Origin: Gemmatimonadales bacterium
Lineage (GTDB): Bacteria; Gemmatimonadota; Gemmatimonadetes; Longimicrobiales; Gaopeijiaceae
Assembly: GCA_020344755.1 (NCBI GenBank)
Contig: CP070829.1
Span: 1,242,782-1,283,156 of the forward strand
Direction of reading: 5' to 3'
Length of the DNA stretch: 40,375 nucleotides
Shown: piece after piece, positions 24,051 through 30,984 of the stretch
Numbering within the stretch: position 1 is the stretch's first letter
How the letters are laid out: each line of letters starts with the position of its first letter
The notes under the pieces: generated by a model
Told to the model about the DNA's origin: nothing
The model's input: only the letters and a program-made list of their open reading frames with translations
Database searches by the model: none
Program-made: the position numbers and the translations under genes

Positions 24051-26612
24051 TCAGCCGCACTCGCTGTACCCGCAGACGTGGCACTTCACGCAGCCCTCCT
24101 CGTACGCCAACTGGCCGGCGCCGCAGTCCGGACAGGCACCGAAGAAGCTCTCCTGCGTCGCTCCGGTGCCGGAAGGCTCGACCTGAGCCTGGGCGGCGCC
24201 ACTCCGGACCGGTGCCCCCAGGGGAAGTGCTTCCTGCACCCCCTCCTTCTCCTCGAGGTACCGCTCGATGGCCTGGCCGATGGCGTCGGGCGCGGACAGA
24301 ACCTTGTTCGGTCCCACGCCCACGGCGCGGTCGCACGAGATTCCCCTCAACTGCTCCTTGAGGGTACTGATGGGAATCCCGGACCGGAGGGCCAGAGAGA
24401 TGAGCCGTCCGATGGCCTCGGCATCCGCCATGGCGGCGCCCCCCGCCTTGCCCAGGGTGCAGAACACCTCGAAGGGCCGCCCGCTCTCGTCCTCGTTGAT
24501 GGTGACGTAGAGGTCGCCCAGCGGGGAGTTCATCTTGACCGTCCGGCCCCGGAGCATGGAGGGCCGCTGCCGCTTGTGCCGTGATGCGGCCGCGGTGAGA
24601 TCCTGGTCCGTCATCTGGTTCTGCAGGTCCGAGAGCTGGATCCGGAGCTGGTGCACCTCCTCCCGGGAGTCGGCCAGGTGCTGCTCCAACTCGGCGACCC
24701 GGGCCTGCGCTTCCTCCATCTCGGCCACGGCATCCTCGGGCACCTCGCTCTGGCCCGTCTTTCCGGTCGAGAGCACCTGCATGGGCCGGGAGCCGTCGCG
24801 ATACACGGTCACGCCCTTGCAGCCCAGCTCGAACGCCAGCTCGTAGATCTCCCGAACGTCGGCCTCGGTGGCCTCGTTGGGAAAGTTGGTGGTCTTCGAG
24901 ATGGCCGAATCCACGTGCTCCTGGAACGCCGCCTGCATTCGGACGTGCCACTCGGGAGTGATGTCATGGGCCGTAACGAAGACCTTCTGCACCTCTTCGG
25001 GAACCTCCTCGAAATGGATGTGGCCCTCCGTGGCGATCCGCTCCATCAACTCCTCCGAATACCACCCCTGCTCCTGGGCGATGCGAACGAAGTCCGGGTT
25101 CACGTCGGGCATCATGACACCGGCCTGGTTTCGCATGAAGGCCACGGCGAACAGGGGCTCGATGCCGCCCGAGCAGCCGGCGAAAATCGAGATGGTGCCG
25201 GTGGGTGCCACCGTGGTGAGGTTGCAGTTCCGAAGCTTCCTCGTAGGACGGACCCGGGACCCGTCGGCCCGCCGCGCCGCCGCCTTGTCGGGTCCCCAGA
25301 TGGACTCCTCCCAGGCCGGGAAGACATCGCGGACCTCGGCGAGCTTCTCGCTGGCGTTCCGGGCCTCCTCGTTGACGAACTCCATGAGATGGCGCCCCAT
25401 CTCGACCCCCTCCGTGCTGGAATACGGGATCCCGAGGCGGACCAGCATGTCCGCCCACCCCATGATCCCCAGGCCGATCCTACGGATGGTGTGGGCCAGA
25501 TTGTGGATGTCCTCCAGGGGGTAGCGATTGGCATCGATGACGTTGTCCAGGAAGTGCACCGCAAGGTGAACCACCTGGCCCAGGCCCTCCCAATCCACCC
25601 GCTCGGAGAGGGGTCGGTCGGCCGGGACTTCCGTCCTGACGAACTTCCCGACGTTGATGCTCCCCAGATTGCAGACGTCATACGGAAGGAGCGGCTGCTC
25701 GCCACATGGGTTGGTGGCCTCGTAGCTCCCGAGCTTCGGGACGGGATTGTACTCGTTGGCCCGATCGACGAAAAAGGTGCCCGGCTCGCCGGTCTTCCAC
25801 GCCCCGTGGACGATCATGTGGAAGATCTCACGAGCATTTTCCTGGCCGACCACGTCGCCCGTGCGGGGGCTCACCAGGTCGTAGGGCTCGCCCTTCTTCA
25901 CCGCGTCCATGAAGGCGTCGGTGATGGCTACGGAGATGTTGAAGTTCGTAACCTGGGTGGTGTCGTCCTTGCAGGTGATGAAGGCACGGATGTCCGGGTG
26001 GTCCACCCGGAGGATCCCCATGTTCGCTCCCCGGCGTGTACCCCCCTGCTTCACAACCTCGGTGGAAGCATCGTACAGCTTCATGAACGAGACCGGACCG
26101 GACGCCACGCCAGAGGTCGAGCGGACCTGGGAACCCTCGGGGCGCAGGCGCGAGAATCCGAATCCGGTCCCGCCACCGGACTGGTGCACCAGTGCCATCG
26201 CCTTGAGCGTGTCGTAGATCCCGCTCTTGCCGTTGGAGAGGGCATCCTCCACCGGGAGAACGAAGCAGGCAGACAGCTGCCCCAGAGGCCGACCGGCGTT
26301 CATGAGAGTGGGAGAGTTCGGCTCGAACTCACCCCGAATCATGAGCCCGAAAAACTGACGAGCCACCTCTTCGATGGCTGCGTCCGAAGCGCCGTAGCGC
26401 CGGTCCGCCTCCGCGATGACCCGGGCCACCCGCCAGAACATGACCTCCGGCTCCTCCACCGGCTCCCCGGTCTCGTCCTTCTTCAGATACCGCTTCCCCA
26501 ACACGATCCGGGCATTCTGGGTGAGCTCGGCCTCCGGGAGATCGTTGGGCGTGGAGTCGTCCCAGATGAAGGGTTCGGGCGGGAACGGCGGAATGGCGTT
26601 GGCGGACGACAT
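24051..26612 (-). CDS. nrdJ: Vitamin B12-dependent (class II) ribonucleotide reductase
   Basis: Reduces ribonucleotides to deoxyribonucleotides with adenosylcobalamin. 853 residues from the ATG at 26610-26612; the frame stays open above it through the leader, but the family start falls here. Catalytic domain: LSACFVLPVED, SGGGTGFGFSRLRP, KQGGTRRGANM, the radical loop NPCGEQPLLPYDVCNLGSIN, and a late PTGTISIFAGCSGGIEP. A helical, probably coiled-coil segment (about 625-668) links it to a TSCPD-type domain (RGRTVKMNSPLGDLYVTINED) and a C-terminal cysteine cluster CPDCG...CVKCHVCGYSEC that is likely the zinc or redox tail. It is monocistronic, with its own promoter and terminator. No B12 riboswitch is visible in its leader. 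Confidence 0.97.
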   Translation of the reverse strand: MSSANAIPPFPPEPFIWDDSTPNDLPEAELTQNARIVLGKRYLKKDETGEPVEEPEVMFWRVARVIAEADRRYGASDAAIEEVARQFFGLMIRGEFEPNSPTLMNAGRPLGQLSACFVLPVEDALSNGKSGIYDTLKAMALVHQSGGGTGFGFSRLRPEGSQVRSTSGVASGPVSFMKLYDASTEVVKQGGTRRGANMGILRVDHPDIRAFITCKDDTTQVTNFNISVAITDAFMDAVKKGEPYDLVSPRTGDVVGQENAREIFHMIVHGAWKTGEPGTFFVDRANEYNPVPKLGSYEATNPCGEQPLLPYDVCNLGSINVGKFVRTEVPADRPLSERVDWEGLGQVVHLAVHFLDNVIDANRYPLEDIHNLAHTIRRIGLGIMGWADMLVRLGIPYSSTEGVEMGRHLMEFVNEEARNASEKLAEVRDVFPAWEESIWGPDKAAARRADGSRVRPTRKLRNCNLTTVAPTGTISIFAGCSGGIEPLFAVAFMRNQAGVMMPDVNPDFVRIAQEQGWYSEELMERIATEGHIHFEEVPEEVQKVFVTAHDITPEWHVRMQAAFQEHVDSAISKTTNFPNEATEADVREIYELAFELGCKGVTVYRDGSRPMQVLSTGKTGQSEVPEDAVAEMEEAQARVAELEQHLADSREEVHQLRIQLSDLQNQMTDQDLTAAASRHKRQRPSMLRGRTVKMNSPLGDLYVTINEDESGRPFEVFCTLGKAGGAAMADAEAIGRLISLALRSGIPISTLKEQLRGISCDRAVGVGPNKVLSAPDAIGQAIERYLEEKEGVQEALPLGAPVRSGAAQAQVEPSGTGATQESFFGACPDCGAGQLAYEEGCVKCHVCGYSECG

Positions 26613-26629
26613 GAGACGGCGGGCTCCCG

Positions 26630-26713
26630 TGTGGAATTGGATGTGGAAAACGAAACCGACGGAGTGGAAAAACGGCGGAAAACCGCTTCCGCCGTCACAG
26701 ATCGTGTGGAAAA
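26630..26713 (-). promoter_or_regulatory. DnaA-box-like repeats in the nrdJ leader
   Basis: Read on the minus strand, TTTTCCACA occurs at 26705-26713 and 26642-26650, both exact fits to TTWTNCACA, with a one-mismatch copy TTTTCCACT at 26663-26671 and a poorer AATTCCACA at 26630-26638. Copies at 26642, 26663 and 26705 are 21 and 42 bases apart, about two and four helical turns. DnaA is known to control nrd genes in other bacteria; its role here is inferred. Confidence 0.5.
26672..26695 (-). other. Hairpin in the nrdJ 5' leader
   Basis: A perfect 9-base stem (ACGGCGGAA/TTCCGCCGT) with a 6-base loop inside the transcribed leader, between DnaA-like repeats. No T-tract follows that would make it a terminator; it may be a stability element or coincidental. 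Confidence 0.4.
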
Positions 26714-26726
26714 CCTTCCCGCGCAC

Positions 26727-26772
26727 CACTAGAGATTGGGGCGGACCGATTATACGGGCACTAGATCTTGTG
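26727..26772 (-). promoter_or_regulatory. nrdR box: Pair of NrdR boxes over the nrdJ promoter
   Basis: CACTAGATCTTGTG at 26759-26772 and CACTAGAGATTGGG at 26727-26740, with the shared CACTAGA starts exactly 32 bases apart (three helical turns). In 16-base frames they match about 12 and 11 positions of the NrdR consensus acaCwAtATaTwGtgT. The first lies between -35 and -10, the second around +1. NrdR is the ATP/dATP-sensing repressor of nrd genes, so this would shut off nrdJ when dNTPs are plentiful. Confidence 0.75.
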
Positions 26773-26777
26773 GTCAA
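26749..26777 (-). promoter_or_regulatory. Sigma-70 promoter of nrdJ
   Basis: On the minus strand TTGACC (26772-26777), a 17-base spacer and a perfect TATAAT (26749-26754). This is the best promoter in the window. Transcription would start near 26742, giving a leader of about 130 bases before the nrdJ ATG. Confidence 0.85.
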
Positions 26778-27170
26778 GGAAGAAAACGGGGGCCGACGAG
26801 ATGGCGCCAGAGGCCATCCCCGGAACTGCCTGAATCGCGGGGAGATCCGGAGTCGTCCTCCCTTCATGGTACCCCGGAGTCCCTTGCCAGTTTCGGGTTC
26901 TGTTCGGATACCGGGGGGGAAGATTAGGGACCTGCGCCGCGTCTGGCAACCGGCAACCGACGGTCGGCGGACCGTTCAGACACGCTTCGCATGGGGCCCT
27001 CAACCGGGAGCCACGCCCCTGCCGTGGCCGCCGACCTGCGGGGAACTCTCCGCGGGAGGCACGCCTCGTTCGGAGGCCCATCCTCCAGGGGAGCGCTCAG
27101 CGTGAGGGGCTCCTCCGCCTCGGGCAGCCGCCGGAGGGGCGCGCTCCCCACGGCGCGCCCGGGACGGGAA
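26778..27170. other. Intergenic region with no gene seen
   Basis: About 390 bases between the nrdJ promoter and the stop of the propeller-protease gene. Open frames on both strands have low-complexity Arg/Pro/Gly-rich products with no recognisable domain, as expected by chance in GC-rich DNA. No tRNA-like or riboswitch-like fold is apparent; the only clear structure is the GC-rich hairpin at 27137-27160. Confidence 0.5.
27137..27160 (-). terminator. GC-rich hairpin after the protease/propeller/barrel gene
   Basis: A perfect 8-base stem (GGGCGCGC/GCGCGCCC) with an 8-base loop, 11 bases past the stop at 27171. There is no T-tract on the minus strand, so termination by this element alone is uncertain. 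Confidence 0.35.
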
Positions 27171-30100
27171 TCAGAAGGCGGGGCCCAGACGGACGTACCA
27201 TGCAGGGCTCTCGCTCACCCCCACCTCCCGGCCCAGGAATGCCACTCCCCCCCGCACCGTGAGGCCCAGGTCGAAGAGGAGGTTGAGCCCCAGTGAGAGT
27301 TCCACTCCCCAGGACCACAGGGGATCGAGCCTGGGTTGATCGAACCCGGGCAAACCCAGCTCGGGCCCCCAGGCGTTTCCCGCATCCACGAAGAGGGCTC
27401 CGTGCACCTGATCAAGGTGGGCCGGGAAGAGACCGAGCCCCCGGTTCACCAGGGCCAGGGGAAACCGGTATTCGGCGCTGGTGGCCCAGGCGAAGCGGCC
27501 CGATTGGGTTCCGGTGGCATAGCCCCGCACCGGAAAGAACAGTGAGGTGCCGCCGAAGAGATCCAGCCCGCTCACCGGCTCCCGTTGACCACTGGCCCCC
27601 CCCACCTCGAAGACGAGGGCGTCGGCGCCGGGACCCCCGGCCGCAGCTCCGGCCAGGCGGAGCGCCAGCACGTGATCCGCGAAACCCGGTCCCGGGAACG
27701 ACTGATAGACCTCCAACTGCCCCAGGATATCGTCCCGGGACCGGTCGAAGCCGGCAATGCCCGTCAGGGTGTCGGGCACCGCGATCTCCTTACGTGTGCG
27801 GAGCTGGAGGAAGGCGCTGTACCCCTCTTCCCGGCTGATGGAAAGGGCGTGGCTCCGGGCGGTGTTCACGGCCACGGACAGTCTCCCCTCCGCGAGCCTC
27901 GAGTCGGGCTGCCGCAGGGCGAAGGACTGACTCGGCAGGAAGGTCCGGTCCAGGAGGCGACGCGACTCCCAGACCATCCCGGCTCGCCCGGAGAGGCTGA
28001 CGGCCGAGGTCCAGCGGCGTCGGTTCCACGTGGCGCCGAGACTCACCCTCTGCTCCCGCTCACGCATGTAGAGCGTCTCCAGGGGGTCGTCCGGCGAGAG
28101 CTGGGCCTGGAAGGGCCCGTCCCCGTCCCACTCCTGCTCCGCGACGAAGTCAAGCACGGGATTCCCGAGGCCGGCGTAGAAGTACTGGATTCGCCCGTCG
28201 ACCTCCCTGCCCGAGAGGGAGACGGCCCCCTGGAGCCGAACCGCGTGCCGGCCCACCAGGTCCGTAGCCTCGGTTGCGATCCCCACGAACGTCTTCAGGA
28301 GCGTCCCGTCCGGGGTGTCTTGCGCCGGGATCGTGAACGGCCGCCAGTACCGGGGGCGGAGGGATGGGAAGGCGGCGTACTCGGTGAGCTGCCCTTCCAC
28401 GGGCACCGCCTCCAACCGGGCCGGGGGATCCTGGAAACGGGAATCCAGGGGGCCGGCGTCGGTCCAGCTTTCCGGCTCGAACGGGATGCTGGCCAGCTCC
28501 CACCCCCGTGAGGAGTAGTGGGAGAAGTACAGCGACTGGCCCGATGGATCGACCGCTGGAAATGCGGCCCCGGAGACGACCCGGGTGACCGCCTGGAGAG
28601 GCCCTGCCGTGCCCCGGAACGGATCCACCCGGGTGGACACGATCTGCGAGATCCCGCTCCGGTCCGAGCCCCACAGGAGGACGCCGCCGTCGGGGCTCCA
28701 CGCCGGCGCCAGATCCAGGGCGCGGTCTGCCGTGACCTCTACGACCACCTCCCCCGTCAGGGCGTTCAGGACCAGCACATCGGCGCCGTCTCCGCTCCAG
28801 CGGGTGGCGGCCACCCAGTTCCCGTCCGGGGAGTAGGCGGGGAAGGCCCACGCCACACTCTCCGAGTCCGCCGTGAGGACCTGGTGCTCGCCCCCTGCGA
28901 TGGGCATGCGAACCAGCCTCGAACCCGCGGCCCGGTATTCCACGGCGATGATCCACTGCCCGTCCGGGGAGACGGTGGGATGGTCGAGCCGAGCGGACTC
29001 CGTGAGCCGCTCCATCCGGCCGTCGGGGTGGTGCCTCCAGAGGTCGCTGAAGATCCGGTACGGCCCGCTGAACTCCGTTTGGCCGAGGACCAGGGAACCG
29101 TCCGGGGCCCAGTCGAACCGGGCGAGGCCGTGCGTACGTAGCCGAAACCGCGAACTCCCCCGGTCCCCCGTCAGAACCCGAACCTGGGAATCGCTACGGC
29201 CGTCGGCCCGGCTGAAAGCCACGGTGCCGTCGGGACCCACGGAGGGATGGACCGCCATCCTTCCCTCGCGGGTGAGCCTGGTGGGTTGGGTGACGGGCCC
29301 GACGGCCGCCAACTCACGCGTCCGCTCCTGGGCCCGCTGATCCCACTCCCGGGCCCATTCGGCCCAGGCCTCGGAGAAGCTCACCCCAAAGGCGTCCCGG
29401 GCTGCGGCATTGAGACGGTACGGGACCCACTGCCCACCGATGGCGAGGACGAATCGGCGGATCCCCTCCTCCCCGTATCTGTCCAGGAGGTAGTCGAAGA
29501 AGAGTGAGCCGTAGAGGTAGTCGGACTCACCGGCGGGCCATTGGGCCGACTTCCCCGTGGCCCGGTCGATAGGGCTGAAGTTCTCCTCCAGCGCCGCCGT
29601 CCGAAGCATCATCTCGAAATACGTCCCCTCCGTGCGGCCTGTACCGGTCAGGAGGGTCTCGTACCAGGTGGCCAGGCCCTCGACCGCCCAGTCCGGTGTC
29701 CCGATACCGGGAAAGAAGGGCCACGGGGCGGGAACCCGGCCGAAGATACGCCGCAGGAACTCACCGAACGAGCTCGTCACGTCCAGGTGGAAGATATGGG
29801 CGAGCTCGTGGACGATCACCAGGTCGAGCCAGTCGTCGAAGTGGGCGAGGGCGAATCCGTCCACCGGGGGCCTCAGGTACACCACCACCCGCCGGGCCGG
29901 GTTGACGGTGGCCAGCCCGTTGGAGAGGTCGACCTGATCCGTCAGGAGGAGCTCCACACGGCCCCCGTCCCGGGGCTCCGGGAGGGCTTCTGCGAGGGCG
30001 TCCCAGGCCGCCTCCGCGCGCTCCGCCGCGTGACGCCCCACCTCCTCGAGACCCAGGGGAAAGGTGACGGAGAAGTGGTCCGTCTCCAGGGTCCACCACT

Positions 30101-30233
30101 CGGCGTCCGGCGCCACCTGACCCCGGACCTGGGCCGGGAGGAGGCAGAGTGCCGTGACGACCCCCCGCCAGAGGCAACCCCGGACCCACCGGTGCGCCTT
30201 GTCTTTCCCTTCCATCCCTGCGAACCTGCGCAT
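27171..30233 (-). CDS. Secreted gluzincin protease-like / TolB-type propeller / outer-membrane barrel fusion
   Basis: 1020 residues with three parts. After a signal peptide (about 20-38, ending LPAQVRGQ) comes a peptidase-MA-like domain with HELAHIFH (His142, Glu143, His146) and a likely third zinc ligand Glu185 in DWAVEGLATWYE. Then about six TolB-type blades recur with PDG cores (VGPDGTVAFSRA, WAPDGSLVLG, VSPDGQWIIAV, YSPDGNWVAA, WSPDGGVLLWGS, VDPSGQSLYFS). The last roughly 400 residues are beta-rich, with YRFPLALVNRGLGLFP, LFVDAGNAW and a terminal Phe, like BamA/Omp85-type barrels. It is probably an outer-membrane protein with periplasmic modules; substrate unknown. The start may be the ATG at 30231-30233 (chosen) or 30213-30215; the frame is open further up but would then overlap the divergent gene. 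Confidence 0.82.
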   Translation of the reverse strand: MRRFAGMEGKDKAHRWVRGCLWRGVVTALCLLPAQVRGQVAPDAEWWTLETDHFSVTFPLGLEEVGRHAAERAEAAWDALAEALPEPRDGGRVELLLTDQVDLSNGLATVNPARRVVVYLRPPVDGFALAHFDDWLDLVIVHELAHIFHLDVTSSFGEFLRRIFGRVPAPWPFFPGIGTPDWAVEGLATWYETLLTGTGRTEGTYFEMMLRTAALEENFSPIDRATGKSAQWPAGESDYLYGSLFFDYLLDRYGEEGIRRFVLAIGGQWVPYRLNAAARDAFGVSFSEAWAEWAREWDQRAQERTRELAAVGPVTQPTRLTREGRMAVHPSVGPDGTVAFSRADGRSDSQVRVLTGDRGSSRFRLRTHGLARFDWAPDGSLVLGQTEFSGPYRIFSDLWRHHPDGRMERLTESARLDHPTVSPDGQWIIAVEYRAAGSRLVRMPIAGGEHQVLTADSESVAWAFPAYSPDGNWVAATRWSGDGADVLVLNALTGEVVVEVTADRALDLAPAWSPDGGVLLWGSDRSGISQIVSTRVDPFRGTAGPLQAVTRVVSGAAFPAVDPSGQSLYFSHYSSRGWELASIPFEPESWTDAGPLDSRFQDPPARLEAVPVEGQLTEYAAFPSLRPRYWRPFTIPAQDTPDGTLLKTFVGIATEATDLVGRHAVRLQGAVSLSGREVDGRIQYFYAGLGNPVLDFVAEQEWDGDGPFQAQLSPDDPLETLYMREREQRVSLGATWNRRRWTSAVSLSGRAGMVWESRRLLDRTFLPSQSFALRQPDSRLAEGRLSVAVNTARSHALSISREEGYSAFLQLRTRKEIAVPDTLTGIAGFDRSRDDILGQLEVYQSFPGPGFADHVLALRLAGAAAGGPGADALVFEVGGASGQREPVSGLDLFGGTSLFFPVRGYATGTQSGRFAWATSAEYRFPLALVNRGLGLFPAHLDQVHGALFVDAGNAWGPELGLPGFDQPRLDPLWSWGVELSLGLNLLFDLGLTVRGGVAFLGREVGVSESPAWYVRLGPAF

Positions 30234-30944
30234 ATGGACGAGACCTCCAAGAATCTCTGGTACCAACTGGGATACGCCCTGGAGCAGGCCAGGTCCCAAC
30301 CGAGTCGAGACCGCATCGAGTCCCTTGCAGGCAAACTGGCCGCCTTCCGCAAGGGAGGACAGGGGGAGGCGGCACCGACGCGACGAACGAAGTCGGCGTC
30401 GCCAACCCGTGGGCCGGAGGGCGCCGAGACCCTCGACTGGCTGCTCGCGTCCCTCTCGGGGGCTCTCGTAGCGCGGGTGCTGCGAGGCTGGAAGCCCAGG
30501 CGACGTCCGGGACCGTACCTCCTTCTCCGGTCCGCCGCCGCCGGCGCCGCAGCCATGATCTTCCAGGAGTTGGCCCACGCCCTCCTGTCCGACGATCCCG
30601 GGGAGGCCGCCCGCCGGTCCCGGGCGCTGTCGCAAAGGCTCCTGTCCGGGACGGCCCGAGGAATCCTCTACGGAGCGGTGGCCGAGCCGCGGCTCCCTGG
30701 CCCTCCCGTGGTACGGGGGGTGCTCTACGGCACCACCGAGTACCTCCTCTCCCCCGTGGGGGGACTCGGGAAGCTGCTCGGGAAGGAAGCACCCTACTCC
30801 GGGCTGCCCGGGGTCCGTGCCCTTCTGGAGGAGGTCGGTGGTGAGGAGGACGGCTACCTGGAGCACCTTGTCTTCGGCTTGGCCCTCTCCCTGATGGCAG
30901 GGGAGACGCATCGGGTCCCGCGGTTCCACCTGGACGGGGACTGA
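30234..30944 (+). CDS. Conserved-looking protein of unknown function
   Basis: 236 residues, not recognised. A hydrophilic N terminus (MDETSKNLWYQLGYALEQARS) and a basic linker precede hydrophobic stretches (LLASLSGALVARVL, YLLLRSAAAGAAAMIFQELAHALL) and a Gly-rich middle (ARGILYGAVAEPRLPGPPVVRGVLYGTTEYLLSP is split by Pro and Gly turns), ending HRVPRFHLDGD. It may associate with the membrane. The start ATG (30234-30236) directly abuts the divergent start codon, forming CATATG, and no ribosome site precedes it, so it may be read from a leaderless transcript. Convergent with the glycosyltransferase gene across 40 bases. Confidence 0.7.
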   Translation: MDETSKNLWYQLGYALEQARSQPSRDRIESLAGKLAAFRKGGQGEAAPTRRTKSASPTRGPEGAETLDWLLASLSGALVARVLRGWKPRRRPGPYLLLRSAAAGAAAMIFQELAHALLSDDPGEAARRSRALSQRLLSGTARGILYGAVAEPRLPGPPVVRGVLYGTTEYLLSPVGGLGKLLGKEAPYSGLPGVRALLEEVGGEEDGYLEHLVFGLALSLMAGETHRVPRFHLDGD

Positions 30945-30984
30945 CCCTTCCATCGGGGCGGCGGAGCGTCGCACCCACCGCCGG

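Noticed and set aside
24651..26732. A 693-residue open frame antisense to nrdJ
   Set aside because: Low-complexity His/Leu/Gly/Arg-rich product fully opposite a well-supported gene; a shadow of GC-rich codon use.
26613..26742. Cobalamin riboswitch in the nrdJ leader
   Set aside because: The leader is short, and I see no conserved B12-box or the multi-arm fold; control by NrdR and perhaps DnaA explains it better.
26761..27296. Open frames on both strands in the gap between nrdJ and the propeller-protease gene
   Set aside because: Arg/Pro-rich products, no ribosome sites, no recognisable domain, and one overlaps the end of a real gene.
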